Shown here in pieces: positions 16,962 through 26,118 of a stretch of DNA of 64,000 nucleotides. How positions within the stretch are numbered: the stretch's first letter is position 1; the number at the start of each line of letters is the position of its first letter. The stretch comes from Bacteriovorax stolpii (GTDB taxonomy: Bacteria; Bdellovibrionota; Bacteriovoracia; Bacteriovoracales; Bacteriovoracaceae). Below the pieces are notes generated by a model. The model was given only the letters and a program-made list of their open reading frames with translations. It was not told where the DNA came from and did not search any database. The position numbers and the translations under genes were made by a program. The stretch covers positions 122,941 through 186,940 of the forward strand of contig CAMCYI010000003.1 in assembly GCA_945883845.1 (NCBI GenBank), given 5' to 3'.

Positions 16962-17729
16962 CTAAGCAGGGTTTTCCGAATCAAAGAATTTAACTTCTAG
17001 CTTCAGGTCCGTGGAAACTTTTTCCATCAGGGCCTGAATGCCGAATCTCTCGGTTGCGTGATGGCCTCCGGCGAAGTAGTGAATGTTGGCCTCAATGGAA
17101 TCGTGCCAGTTGTACTCAGAGATTTCTCCTGTCAGATAAGCATCAAGTCCATCTTCCATCGCTTTCACCCAGTCATTGTTCGCACCACCTGTGATGATCC
17201 CCATAGAGTTCACCAATTCTTTTTCATCGTGAGAGGCGAGGAGGACCTGATGCGAAAGTATGATTTCGCATTTCTTTTTTAACTCAGAAGCAGCTATAGG
17301 CGGAAAGAAAGTTCCTTTAGTGCCCATGGGCTGTTTCTTATGAAGGGCGAATGGCTGAAGGTTCGTGAGCCCAAGTTTTTTAGCAAGGGAGACTGCGTTT
17401 CCGATCTCTGCGTGTGAATCGAGGGGCAAGTGGTAGGCAAATAGATTGAGATCGTTTTTGACGGCCAGCTTGATTCTCTCTCCCCATGGACCGGTGACGG
17501 TGCGTGGGCCCTGATACTTCCAGAAAACCCCGTGATGCACAACAAGAGCATCGGCTCCCCAGCTGATGGATTCCTGCAGAGAGTTTTTCGTCGCAGAAAC
17601 CGCAAAAGCAACTTTTTTGAGAGTGGTTTTCCCTTCAACCTGAAGCCCATTGGGAGCGTAATCCTCAAAGACAGACGGATTGAGGAGGTGATCGAAGTAT
17701 TCCTGGAGTTGATTCCGTTCTACGCTCAT
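16962..17729 (-). CDS. Nif3-like dinuclear metal-centre hexameric protein
   Basis: A 255-residue protein of the NIF3/YbgI family, toroidal hexamers with a two-metal site; the suggested GTP cyclohydrolase-like activity remains debated. Motifs seen are YAPNGLQVEG (about 25), VVHHGVFW (about 65), the HLPLDSH segment (about 96) and FAGGHHATERFG (about 220), which carry the metal-binding residues. The ATG at 17729 is chosen over 17735 because an AAAGGA Shine-Dalgarno then sits at the correct 6-base distance. It has the short form without the inserted middle domain. Confidence 0.87.
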   Translation of the reverse strand: MSVERNQLQEYFDHLLNPSVFEDYAPNGLQVEGKTTLKKVAFAVSATKNSLQESISWGADALVVHHGVFWKYQGPRTVTGPWGERIKLAVKNDLNLFAYHLPLDSHAEIGNAVSLAKKLGLTNLQPFALHKKQPMGTKGTFFPPIAASELKKKCEIILSHQVLLASHDEKELVNSMGIITGGANNDWVKAMEDGLDAYLTGEISEYNWHDSIEANIHYFAGGHHATERFGIQALMEKVSTDLKLEVKFFDSENPA

Positions 17730-17794
17730 GGCCATTCCTTTTCAATTTCCTCTCAGTTTAATACAATTCCTCGTAGGTAACAAAGGATGAACGT

Positions 17795-18859
17795 ATGAAA
17801 TTTAAGCCAGGAATTGTGTTTGGATCGGCCCTTCAGGACTTGTACCAGCACGCCAAAGAAAATAAATATGCCCTGCCGGCGGTGAACGTCACAGGAACAA
17901 ATTCTGTAAACGCTGTTCTTGAAACAGCGAAGGCCGTGAACTCACCGGTGATTATTCAGTTCAGTAACGGTGGTGGCCAGTTCTATGCAGGTAAGAGTCT
18001 CAAGCTCGAAAACGATAAGGCGGCCGCTCTTGGTTCTATTTCCGGTGCACGCCACATTCAGATGATGGCAGAACATTATGGAGTGCCGGTCGTGATTCAC
18101 ACCGATCACGCGGCCAAGAAACTTCTCCCGTGGATCGATCACATGCTTGCGGCCGGTGAAGAAAATTATAAGACATTCAAGAAGCCTTTGTTCTCTTCCC
18201 ACATGCTGGATCTTTCCGAAGAGTCCCTTGAAGAGAACATCGAAATTTCTTACAAGTACTTCAAGCGCATGAATGCGATGGAAACAGGCATCGAGATCGA
18301 ACTCGGTGTGACGGGTGGGGAAGAGGACGGTGTGGATAATTCTAACATTGATAACTCAAAGCTCTTCACGCAACCGGAAGACGTTGGTTACGCTTATGAG
18401 CATCTTCGTGAAGTGGGCCCGAACTTCACGGTCGCGGCATCATTTGGTAACGTTCACGGAGTTTATAAGCCGGGGAATGTGAAGCTCACTCCGATCATCC
18501 TCCATAATTCTCAGGAGTTTGTTCAGAAGAAATATAAGACGTCGACTAAGCCTGTGAACTTTGTATTCCACGGTGGCTCTGGATCCCTGCAATCAGAAAT
18601 CCGCGAGGCCATTGATTACGGTGTGATCAAGATGAACATCGATACGGACATGCAGTGGGCGTTCTGGGAAGGAGTGAAGAACTTCTACACGGAGAAAGAG
18701 GCGTATCTGCAGGCCCAGCTCGGAAATCCGGAAGGACCTGAGGCACCAAACAAAAAATACTACGATCCGAGAGTCTGGCTCCGCAAAGGAGAAGAGAACT
18801 TCATCAAGCGCCTGAAAGGTGCGTTCGAAGATCTCAACAACATCAACCGCAACGCCTAG
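17795..18859 (+). CDS. fba: Class II fructose-bisphosphate aldolase
   Basis: A 354-residue zinc aldolase that interconverts fructose-1,6-bisphosphate with dihydroxyacetone phosphate and glyceraldehyde-3-phosphate (glycolysis and gluconeogenesis, cytoplasm). It is the class IIA (E. coli FbaA/yeast) type by length. Metal and substrate blocks are VIHTDHAAKK, ELGVTGGEEDGVDNS, FGNVHGVY, FVFHGGSGS and NIDTDMQWAFWEG. An AAAGGA Shine-Dalgarno precedes the ATG. Its stop overlaps the stop of the convergent repeat-protein gene by 4 bases. Confidence 0.95.
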   Translation: MKFKPGIVFGSALQDLYQHAKENKYALPAVNVTGTNSVNAVLETAKAVNSPVIIQFSNGGGQFYAGKSLKLENDKAAALGSISGARHIQMMAEHYGVPVVIHTDHAAKKLLPWIDHMLAAGEENYKTFKKPLFSSHMLDLSEESLEENIEISYKYFKRMNAMETGIEIELGVTGGEEDGVDNSNIDNSKLFTQPEDVGYAYEHLREVGPNFTVAASFGNVHGVYKPGNVKLTPIILHNSQEFVQKKYKTSTKPVNFVFHGGSGSLQSEIREAIDYGVIKMNIDTDMQWAFWEGVKNFYTEKEAYLQAQLGNPEGPEAPNKKYYDPRVWLRKGEENFIKRLKGAFEDLNNINRNA

Positions 18860-20868
18860 AGGGCGTTGACCGCCGTTGCGTTGAATCCAGCCTCAATCAA
18901 CTGGGGCTTGCTGTATCCGGCACTGAAAAGTTCCTGGAGACCAAGCCCCGCGTTTCTCATCTCAGTGGCAGAAAACTGCAGAGTCGAGCGAAGAGCAGAG
19001 TTTGAATAAACCCGGTTATTGTTCCAGTCTTTTACGCGGATGAAATCTTCAATCGCGAACAACGGTTTCACATCGTTTTTCAAGTCAAAGCCTGCACTTT
19101 GAAGATCCTGGATTCCCACACCCGCAGCTTTTAATTCCGAAGCATTGTAACCAAGGTTCTGACGAAGGAAGCTGTTGCTGTAAACGCGGTTGTTGTTCCA
19201 GTCTTTCACAGCAATGAAGTTCTGGACTGAGAAGAGTGGCTTGATCTCAGAGCGCATGTCGTAACCAGCAGACTGAAGATCCTGAATGCCGATATTTCTA
19301 TCGCGTAGTTCAGAGGCACTGTAACCAAGTGTCTGTCTCAAAAAAGAATTCGGATAGAGGCGATTATTGTTCCAATCTTTCAGGTCAATGAAGTTCTGAA
19401 GCGTGAACAGTGGCTTGATTTCATTTTTCATGTCGTATCCGGCCGACTGCAGATCCTGGATGCCAATACCTTTATCTTTCAGATCCCGGGCCGTGTAGTT
19501 CAGCGTCTGTCTGAGAAATGTATTCGAATAAACGCGATTGTTATTCCAGTCCTTCACCGCCATAAATTCCGTAAGTGAGAAGAGAGGCTGAATCTCAGTC
19601 TTGATGTTGTAACCTGCAGACTGGAGATCCTGGATACCCACGCCCTGAGCTTTGAGTTCAGGGGCCGTGAAGCCAAGAGTTGTACGAAGAACAGTGTTTG
19701 AGAAAATGCGGTTGTTGTTCCAGTCTTTCTGGTCCATGAAATTTTTCAGCGTGAACAGTGGTCTGATATCATTTACGAGATTATAGCCCGCACCCTGAAG
19801 ATCCTGGATACCGAGACCCTGACCTTTCATTTCAGTAGCACTGTAACCAAGAGTTTCACGAAGCTGTCTGTTTGAATAAACGCGGTTGTTGTTCCAGTCT
19901 TTCACGGCCATGAATTCGGCGAGAGAGAAGATAGGTTTGAGATCACGAACAAGACTGAAGCCCGCTTGCTCGAGGGCCTGGAGACCGGCACCATTGCTCT
20001 TCAGTTCGTCCGCTTTATATCCACTTGCTTTGAGTTCGCGCAGAAGATTTGCTTCAACGAGTTTACGAAGAGAAAATTTACCAATGAGTTGTGGGACAGT
20101 GAATCCACCATCTACAAGGTCACGCGGCGATCTTCCGGCCGCAACGAGCTTATCAATGCTCACACCTTTCTCTCTCAGTCTTTTAACCGGGTATCCCATG
20201 GAGACGAGTTCGTCGTCTGTTTTGCCCTTCCCAACGAAGAAATCGAAACCGACGTCAGCACTACCAAACATTTTTAATGATTTTTCTTTATTCGCCTCGA
20301 GACGGGAGGCAGAGTAGTTACCGCAAAGGCCGTCTTTAATAAAGTCTCGGAAGGCCTTAATCGTTGTCGCTTCATTCGGTGTACTTTGTCTCATTTCAAT
20401 CTGCGTTTCAGCACGGTACGTGCGAAAAGATTCTTCCATCCTGGCAGAGCCACTGTAGTTTGTTGAACGTACGGATGTAGGAGGGTTGTAGGCACAACTG
20501 CCGACAGGAGTCGCATTAATAAACTTTTTGAATTCTTCATCCGGAAGTTCAAGAAGGTCTTCGAAGTCAGTAAAGAGACCATCGAGACTTCGGAGGGTCG
20601 TTTTGATGTTTTCAGAACACACATCTGTCAGGACGCCATCAATATAGATTTTTTTCAGGACGTTACCGTCTTCGTCACACATCTTATCGTTTTTTGTGAC
20701 CTTGATGTTGAAGACCTGGGCATCGTAGCGCTTGTTCGCACATTCAAGGACGTCTCCAGCTCCGCCATCAAAGATGATTTCTTCTCCGTCTCCTAAGACT
20801 AACGGCTCAGGCATTGCGGCCATTGCAGAGAGAGATACTGTCATTATCATCACAGCAAGTAACTTCAT
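18856..20868 (-). CDS. Secreted protein with decapeptide-type and six 58-residue tandem repeats
   Basis: A 670-residue protein with a signal peptide (about 1-18) and a GGAAGG Shine-Dalgarno. Residues 19-200 form a non-repeated domain with several cysteines. Residues about 221-310 form short repeats with a period of 10 (pattern L...G[FYV][ST]...). Residues 315-662 form six repeats of exactly 58 residues, each with KDWNNNR.Y.N, LR..L.[YF].A..L, GIQDLQSAGY and PLF. The 58-residue unit contains two of the decapeptide-like turns, so the large repeat may have grown from the small one. It probably forms a helical scaffold in the periplasm or at the surface. The function is unknown. Confidence 0.8.
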   Translation of the reverse strand: MKLLAVMIMTVSLSAMAAMPEPLVLGDGEEIIFDGGAGDVLECANKRYDAQVFNIKVTKNDKMCDEDGNVLKKIYIDGVLTDVCSENIKTTLRSLDGLFTDFEDLLELPDEEFKKFINATPVGSCAYNPPTSVRSTNYSGSARMEESFRTYRAETQIEMRQSTPNEATTIKAFRDFIKDGLCGNYSASRLEANKEKSLKMFGSADVGFDFFVGKGKTDDELVSMGYPVKRLREKGVSIDKLVAAGRSPRDLVDGGFTVPQLIGKFSLRKLVEANLLRELKASGYKADELKSNGAGLQALEQAGFSLVRDLKPIFSLAEFMAVKDWNNNRVYSNRQLRETLGYSATEMKGQGLGIQDLQGAGYNLVNDIRPLFTLKNFMDQKDWNNNRIFSNTVLRTTLGFTAPELKAQGVGIQDLQSAGYNIKTEIQPLFSLTEFMAVKDWNNNRVYSNTFLRQTLNYTARDLKDKGIGIQDLQSAGYDMKNEIKPLFTLQNFIDLKDWNNNRLYPNSFLRQTLGYSASELRDRNIGIQDLQSAGYDMRSEIKPLFSVQNFIAVKDWNNNRVYSNSFLRQNLGYNASELKAAGVGIQDLQSAGFDLKNDVKPLFAIEDFIRVKDWNNNRVYSNSALRSTLQFSATEMRNAGLGLQELFSAGYSKPQLIEAGFNATAVNAL
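18883..19926 (-). repeat. Six 174-bp coding tandem repeats
   Basis: The six units encode residues 315-662 of the secreted repeat protein, in exact register at 174 bp each (1044 bp total). Units three to five are the most alike. The repeats keep the reading frame and show synonymous drift, so they are under protein-level selection and are not simple satellite DNA. Confidence 0.85.
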
Positions 20869-21024
20869 GGAGAACCTTCCTTTTGAGCTCAGGTTCTCTT
20901 AACGGCAGAACATGAGAGGAACTTGATTTGCTGTCGAAATTTTTGACACCCATTGAAGGTTTTTCCAGAGTTGGGGTTTCTGGCCTTAAGTGATGTTAGC
21001 CTTTCTGCAAACCAGGAGTTACCT

Positions 21025-21468
21025 ATGAAATTTGCAACAGTCTTTGCTCTTCTTGCTTTCAGTCAGCTTTCACTCGCAGCTTTGTCTGAAAATGACAACG
21101 TCGTGAGAGCGAGTCTCAAAGAAGAATTGGCTACTCGAAATGTGACCTGTGAATCTGTCCGCAACACTGCCGGGTATTCAGTCGACGGGAAACTCAATTT
21201 CAATTCATTCTTAGAGAATGTTTCCACTCAAATCGTTATCAACGAACAGAGTGGGCAGGTCATTGTTCAATTCCCTGAGAATGAAACAAGCGATCTTAAA
21301 TTGAAAATCCAGCTCTCGAGTGACCTCATGCTGATTGAAAGCTTTGATGTCACTGTCGATGCTAAAACAACTGTTCGTAAGCGATTTGGAAATCTTCTCA
21401 ATCCTCAGTATGAAAACGTCACTGAAAAAGTGAACACTTTCGACCTTCGGTGCAAGGTTCAACAATAA
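21025..21468 (+). CDS. Small secreted protein (paralogue of the next gene)
   Basis: A 147-residue protein starting at the ATG at 21025, which has an AGGAG Shine-Dalgarno 6 bases upstream. The signal peptide ends near residue 19 (SQLSLAAL). The mature part is mostly beta-strand, with one cysteine near 36 and one near the C-terminus. The C-terminal segment NPQYENVTEKVNTFDLRC matches NPKYENV...YEC in the next gene, so the two are diverged tandem duplicates. No known family. Confidence 0.68.
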   Translation: MKFATVFALLAFSQLSLAALSENDNVVRASLKEELATRNVTCESVRNTAGYSVDGKLNFNSFLENVSTQIVINEQSGQVIVQFPENETSDLKLKIQLSSDLMLIESFDVTVDAKTTVRKRFGNLLNPQYENVTEKVNTFDLRCKVQQ

Positions 21469-21492
21469 ATTAATTTATCAAGGGTGCTTCTT

Positions 21493-21984
21493 ATGAAATT
21501 TTTCGTTCTTTCTATGCTCTTCTTTAGCTCTCTTAGCTACGCCGCTGGTGTAGAGGAAGCTCCGAACGCAGCGATAATCAAACAGGCCCTCGCGGACGCG
21601 CTCCGTGAAAGCACGGCCGTTGAGTGTGGGGCCACGCTCGGAACGACCACGCTCACTAAAACAAATGCCATCTCAGGCTTCATTAACGTGACGACTGCGA
21701 CTGCCTATAAGGTGTCACTGGATGAGAGTAATTCTGAAATGAAGATCCTCTTCACATACTCGGACTCGGTGAGTGCCTTCTATAATCACTATGAGTACAC
21801 CTATGTTCTGAGCAGCGACGAACAGGACGTGACGAAAGTCATTTTCACTAAAACGAACCGTGGCTACAAGAATAAGAATGTCGGGACCATTTCCAACCCG
21901 AAGTATGAGAATGTGCCGTTCAATAACAAGGTCGAATCTTACGAGTGCACTCTTCGTAATATGAACGAGTCTGGCGGCTGGTAA
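21493..21984 (+). CDS. Small secreted protein (paralogue of the previous gene)
   Basis: A 163-residue protein with a signal peptide ending near LSYAAG. It shares the two-cysteine beta-rich layout and the C-terminal NPxYENV...C motif with the gene at 21025. The gap between the genes is 24 bases and they probably form an operon. The ATG at 21493 is preferred over a GTG at 21484 because the signal peptide starts there. Function unknown. Confidence 0.68.
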   Translation: MKFFVLSMLFFSSLSYAAGVEEAPNAAIIKQALADALRESTAVECGATLGTTTLTKTNAISGFINVTTATAYKVSLDESNSEMKILFTYSDSVSAFYNHYEYTYVLSSDEQDVTKVIFTKTNRGYKNKNVGTISNPKYENVPFNNKVESYECTLRNMNESGGW

Positions 21985-21991
21985 ACTATCG

Positions 21992-22015
21992 CCGGGGACG
22001 AACCTTCGTCCCCGG
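21992..22015 (+). terminator. GC-rich hairpin after the paralogue pair
   Basis: CCGGGGACGA (21992-22001) pairs perfectly with TCGTCCCCGG (22006-22015) around ACCT. No T run follows, so it is either a weak terminator or an mRNA-stabilising hairpin. Confidence 0.55.
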
Positions 22016-22144
22016 ACCCTTAAATAAATCCTGCTTAAAACTGTCTAAAAAATATCACCCCTGCTAAGTTTTTCCATCCCGATTCCAACCTTCGCAGCTA
22101 CCATCTAAAATAACCTTATCCACGATTCACTCCAATGAGGTTGT

Positions 22145-22588
22145 ATGACAAAACTATTGCTTGCTCTCCTGGTTGCTGCTCCATCTTTTGCCTTCGCCAT
22201 GGTCAACGTTAACGTGGCCGATTGTACTGAGCTCGTTCTCTCAAATAAACGTATTGAAAAAAACTTTAAGGCCTCAGTAGAAGTTCTGGATAAAGACCGT
22301 GATACGCAGTTTTTGATCAACGGAAAGAATCTCACGAAGTTCCCGCTTTACGGTGAAACGAGTGGTGTATCCTTGCAGAGAAGTGGCAGCTCCCAGTTCT
22401 TTGGTCATTCGGCAAAAATCTTCCGTCCGCTTCGTAAAGAGGGGGAAGCAAAAACTCAGGAATCGGTTCAGAGAGAACTCACGATTCGCGGCTCGGACCA
22501 TACGGCCCAGCTTTCAGTCGTTACAATCAAGACGTCAGCCAGCGGAGAAGTCCAGCAGCTCATGCACCGCTGGTCTTGTAAATTTTAA
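22145..22588 (+). CDS. Small secreted protein of unknown function
   Basis: A 147-residue protein with a signal peptide (about 1-18, APSFAFA). The mature part has one cysteine near the start (about 27) and one three residues from the end (about 145), suggesting one disulfide tying the termini together. It is rich in Ser, Thr and Lys. A GAGG Shine-Dalgarno lies upstream. It is convergent with the porin gene, with a 3-base gap. Confidence 0.65.
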   Translation: MTKLLLALLVAAPSFAFAMVNVNVADCTELVLSNKRIEKNFKASVEVLDKDRDTQFLINGKNLTKFPLYGETSGVSLQRSGSSQFFGHSAKIFRPLRKEGEAKTQESVQRELTIRGSDHTAQLSVVTIKTSASGEVQQLMHRWSCKF

Positions 22589-22591
22589 GAA

Positions 22592-23644
22592 TTATATCCA
22601 CCATGACAGGGACGTGACGAAAAGTCCGTCCCATCTGTTTTTTGAACGCTCACCGTCCGGATAAATTTCATCTTTCGAAAAAAAGCCTCTGACTTCTGTC
22701 CGCCACAACAAATTCTTCAGCACCTGTTGATCATAGTTCATCGAAGCACTCACCACATTAAATCCGTTTTTAGTTCCCGTCACAATGTTGGATTGATGTG
22801 GATCAAGGTAGTATTCGAGACGATAGGCGAGTGACTGAACAGATGACAAGATCTGCCGGGCCGTCAAGGATGTCGCTGCCCAGGCATCTATGCCGGAATT
22901 TTTCTGCTGTGCCTGATGGCCGAAATCAATCCCTCCAAGGAAGTTCCAGCTCTCCGAACTTAGCCATTTAAGAATGAAATTGTGATATCCACGGAATCGG
23001 TCACTCTTGCTCACAATCCTTTCATCACCTAAGAAGTTATTGTAAGTGAAGGTCACTTTTTCCGAGAGTGGCCTTTGATACTGCAAGCCGATAGCTTTTG
23101 AATCATTGGTTTCGTTAATATTCTGCCATCCGTTAAGGACCTGGAGTTGAAAACTTTCGGAAGTAGAAAGCTGGTGCGAGAGTCGCACTCCAGACGAGTA
23201 GTAAGGAACGTAATCAAGAAACAGCGATCGTGTGTAGGTCCAGTTGTCTTTAGAAATCCAGCTCTCCATACCGATGTTACCCAGAAAAATACCCGCATCG
23301 ATCCATGTTCCGTCACCCAGTTTCACACCGACGTAACTTTCCTGGACGTAGCGTGCGAAGTTCCTCTCATCCGGTCCTCCCTTGGTATTTTTTTCCACAG
23401 AGTTCCCACCCTGAACGGCGAGGCGGCCGTGAACTTTCTCGCCCGAGTACTGGACGTCACCATGTACGAGATTGAAGCCTGGTTCGTTGTGGCGTTCTGG
23501 CTGCGTGATAAAAGCTCGCTCATTGTTCCGCGGGAGATTTGAGTCGTAGGCATAGTAAGTATCGATGAAAGCACCAAACTTGATGTCAGCGGCGAAGGCA
23601 GAGGTGAAACCCAGAAGCAAAAATAATACGATCATGGTTTTCAT
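22592..23644 (-). CDS. Outer-membrane beta-barrel porin (BBP2/OmpL-like)
   Basis: About 350 residues with a signal peptide (FLLLGFTSAFA). The N-terminal strand (IKFGAFIDTYYAYDSNLP) and the segment with GNIGMESWISKDNWTYTRS are typical of the putative beta-barrel porin-2 family. Alternating amphipathic strands run to the end, which closes in SLSWWI, an aromatic C-terminal strand. It would form a passive diffusion channel of unknown specificity. A TATAAT overlaps the first ATG, and a second in-frame ATG (23635) follows it by 7 bases. The real start may therefore be that leaderless ATG, 3 residues shorter. Confidence 0.8.
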   Translation of the reverse strand: MKTMIVLFLLLGFTSAFAADIKFGAFIDTYYAYDSNLPRNNERAFITQPERHNEPGFNLVHGDVQYSGEKVHGRLAVQGGNSVEKNTKGGPDERNFARYVQESYVGVKLGDGTWIDAGIFLGNIGMESWISKDNWTYTRSLFLDYVPYYSSGVRLSHQLSTSESFQLQVLNGWQNINETNDSKAIGLQYQRPLSEKVTFTYNNFLGDERIVSKSDRFRGYHNFILKWLSSESWNFLGGIDFGHQAQQKNSGIDAWAATSLTARQILSSVQSLAYRLEYYLDPHQSNIVTGTKNGFNVVSASMNYDQQVLKNLLWRTEVRGFFSKDEIYPDGERSKNRWDGLFVTSLSWWI

Positions 23645-23780
23645 TATAACGTGCTTGAGTCAGGAGAGAAGCATCTTTCGCAGTACTGAATTGCCGCGGA
23701 GATAGAGAATGTCATGTTTCTTATGCTTTCCTCTTCGAATCTTTATCCTATGATTTTCTTTTTAACGAAAGGGGATCGTC

Positions 23781-24164
23781 ATGCGTTTTGCTTTAGCTAC
23801 AGTTCTTACGTTGCTTTCACTCAACACATTTGCCGGTGATACATTAACTCTCGATCTCGACCGTCCAGGTCGTTACCTCGTGACACTCGTTTCTCCTGAG
23901 TCTTGTACTCCGACACAATTTGCCATTACAGCTGCTACTCAGGGCACCCAGCCTTTCAGCTATTTGAATGCGACAACTTCTGAGATTGTTAATACGGATA
24001 TTCAGCCGACTGTTTGTCGTGCCGGCCATAACGTTGCTCGTGGACTCGTGACAGTCGTCCGCAGAACGCGCCTGACGATTGATCTCGAAGGAACTCGCGG
24101 GGCGATCATCATGCCAAGAATCATTCTTGAGCAGGTCATCGACACGAAAAGCATTAAAAAATAA
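23781..24164 (+). CDS. Small secreted protein of unknown function
   Basis: A 127-residue protein with a signal peptide (about 1-18, LNTFAGD) and a beta-rich mature part with two cysteines (about 43 and 79) that could pair. An AAAGGGG Shine-Dalgarno lies 6 bases before the ATG. There is no family match by eye. It lies divergent from the porin and upstream of the AEC transporter. Confidence 0.65.
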   Translation: MRFALATVLTLLSLNTFAGDTLTLDLDRPGRYLVTLVSPESCTPTQFAITAATQGTQPFSYLNATTSEIVNTDIQPTVCRAGHNVARGLVTVVRRTRLTIDLEGTRGAIIMPRIILEQVIDTKSIKK

Positions 24165-24200
24165 ATTTTAGATTTCGAGACGGATTTCATGGCCCGGGTT

Positions 24201-24206
24201 TAAGAT
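24201..24206 (+). promoter_or_regulatory. -10 element of a leaderless promoter (AEC gene)
   Basis: TAAGAT ends 6 bases before the GTG start at 24213, and there is no Shine-Dalgarno. Confidence 0.45.
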
Positions 24207-24212
24207 AAAGCT

Positions 24213-25112
24213 GTGAATAATATTGTTCTTATCTTTACTTGCCTGGGCATTGGAATCTTTCTCCGGAGTCTTCGCGCGTTTCCCAAAGAAGCGCACCTCA
24301 CTCTTAATCAGGTCATTCTCTACGTTCCGTTACCGGCCATGGCCCTTCTCAATATTCCCTTCATCGACTGGAACCTGAGTCTCATTTCTTTATGCCTCAT
24401 TGCCTGGATTCTTTTCTGCGTGGCCTTTGTTCTGTTCACAACCCTTGGTAAAAAATTCGGCTGGTCCCGTTCTCTGATCGGTTGCCTGATTCTTACCGCT
24501 GGTTTTAGTAATACATCTTTCGTTGGCTTTCCCATTATCGAGGCCATTTATGGGACTGATGGACTGCCCTATGCTATCCTGATTGATCAGCCTGGGACTT
24601 TTCTCCTTTGTTCAACTTTAGGTGTGTATCTCGCGAGCCATTTTTCGTCAGGACGCATGCCTATGAGTGTCCTGATTAAAAAAGTCGTCACGTTTCCATT
24701 TTTCATCGCTTTCTTCCTGGCCTTGATCCTTTCATCTTTTGGCTGGAGGCCTGAAGGGCATCTGAAAGAGTTACTCGAGCGACTTTCCTCTCTTCTCACT
24801 CCATTGGCCCTCATCTCCGTGGGCCTACAGCTGAGCTGGAGTGATGTGTGGATTGAAAGAAAAAATCTTCTGCTGGGGTTGAGCTTTAAACTCATCGCTT
24901 CACCCCTGATCATTTTTCTCTTGTACCGGATGATTCCTTTGCCTCCCCGCGTTTTTGATATTGCGGTGATGGAATCTGCCATGGCGCCGATGATTACTTC
25001 ATCAATCCTGGCAGCGACACATGGACTCGAGCCAAGACTCGCCAGCATGATGGTAGGGGTGGGAATCCCGTTGTCGTTTATTACTCTGGGCATTTGGTAT
25101 TTTGTTCTTTAA
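24213..25112 (+). CDS. AEC (auxin efflux carrier) family transporter
   Basis: A 299-residue inner-membrane protein with about ten hydrophobic segments in two halves, each with the family's broken-helix motif (GFSNTSFVGFPI near 90 and MAPMITSSILA near 260). Bacterial AEC members export or import small carboxylic or amino acids, and the substrate cannot be told. The GTG start is leaderless-looking. The first peptidase of the tandem array starts 9 bases downstream, so they may share a transcript. Confidence 0.87.
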   Translation: MNNIVLIFTCLGIGIFLRSLRAFPKEAHLTLNQVILYVPLPAMALLNIPFIDWNLSLISLCLIAWILFCVAFVLFTTLGKKFGWSRSLIGCLILTAGFSNTSFVGFPIIEAIYGTDGLPYAILIDQPGTFLLCSTLGVYLASHFSSGRMPMSVLIKKVVTFPFFIAFFLALILSSFGWRPEGHLKELLERLSSLLTPLALISVGLQLSWSDVWIERKNLLLGLSFKLIASPLIIFLLYRMIPLPPRVFDIAVMESAMAPMITSSILAATHGLEPRLASMMVGVGIPLSFITLGIWYFVL

Positions 25113-25121
25113 GCTTTTTCT

Positions 25122-26009
25122 ATGAAAATTTTATTTACGATTTTGAGTCTTTTCATTTCTCTTTCTTCGCTTGCTCACAAAGAAAGTTTTCTGCCTGAGA
25201 ACAACCTGAAAATTGGCATCAATCCGCTGGCACCGACGGGGATTTCAGAAGCCGACTTCAACGCCGTTCAGGAAGAGTTAAAAGTGATCTACGTCCCGAT
25301 GGCCGCTGCCCAGGGCGGAACTCTGACTTTTAAAAGCGAATGGAAAAGCAATACGGTCAATGCCTACGCTCAACGTTTCGGTGTTGAAGATGAAGACGGG
25401 GAAGAGCATGCTCCGTTCGATGACTGGCGTGTGATTTTTCTCGGTGGTCTCGCCCGCCATAAACATGTTACGCGAGATGGATTTACACTCATTGTCTGTC
25501 ACGAACTCGGTCACCATTTCGGCGGCACACCCACTTATGACGGCCAGACGTCATGGGCGAGCAATGAAGGGCAGGCAGATACCTTCTCCGTCAGCAAATG
25601 CATGAGACGCCTCTGGGAAAAAGCGGACAACGCAGCTGCCATCAGTGGTAAAACGATTCCATCTGTTGTCACAAAAACATGTTCCGAGCAGTGGAAGACT
25701 GAAGCAGAAAAAAATCTCTGTCTTCGCATCGCCCTTGCCTCTGAATCCATCGGAAATCTTTTTGGATCCCTTGTTACTTTCGGACGACTTCCGAAGTTTG
25801 AGACGCCTGATACAAAAGTGGTCTCTTCCACTCAGTTCACTCACCCGAAAGCGCAATGCCGACTTGATACCTATTTTCAGGCCTCAATCTGTCCGGTGCC
25901 ATACGACATTGATTTCGGGAAAGATGATGAGACAGTCGGTGCGTGTCATCCCAAGAATGGCGACGTGACCGGAAACCGTCCTCTCTGCTGGTTCCATCCG
26001 AAAAATTAA
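25122..26009 (+). CDS. Secreted gluzincin-type zinc peptidase, array member 1
   Basis: A 295-residue protein with a signal peptide (LFISLSSLAHK). Zinc motif HELGHHFGG is followed after 17 residues by SNEGQAD, which supplies the third ligand Glu and the supporting Asp. That spacing is like thermolysin (HExxH, about 19 residues, NExxSD). Upstream are the shared blocks FLPENNLKI, VNAYA and FLGGLARH. The C-terminal CRLDTYFQ and PLCWF blocks with paired cysteines are common to all six members. It is the most divergent member, with an acidic insertion (DEDGEEHAP), and it lacks the cysteine at the mature N-terminus found in the others. No Shine-Dalgarno is seen. It lies 9 bases after the AEC gene. 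Confidence 0.8.
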   Translation: MKILFTILSLFISLSSLAHKESFLPENNLKIGINPLAPTGISEADFNAVQEELKVIYVPMAAAQGGTLTFKSEWKSNTVNAYAQRFGVEDEDGEEHAPFDDWRVIFLGGLARHKHVTRDGFTLIVCHELGHHFGGTPTYDGQTSWASNEGQADTFSVSKCMRRLWEKADNAAAISGKTIPSVVTKTCSEQWKTEAEKNLCLRIALASESIGNLFGSLVTFGRLPKFETPDTKVVSSTQFTHPKAQCRLDTYFQASICPVPYDIDFGKDDETVGACHPKNGDVTGNRPLCWFHPKN

Positions 26010-26118
26010 ACATTCTTCATAACGACCCAACATCTTCTTACTTTTCTTCGATCTGAAGAATTCCATGTCAGGATGAAAGGGATTATCTTTCACAGTCTCA
26101 TCAATTCAAGGAGGAATT

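Noticed and set aside
18883..19926. Possible CRISPR or satellite array
   Set aside because: The 174-bp units are exact multiples of codons, encode a continuous exported protein, and have no spacers.
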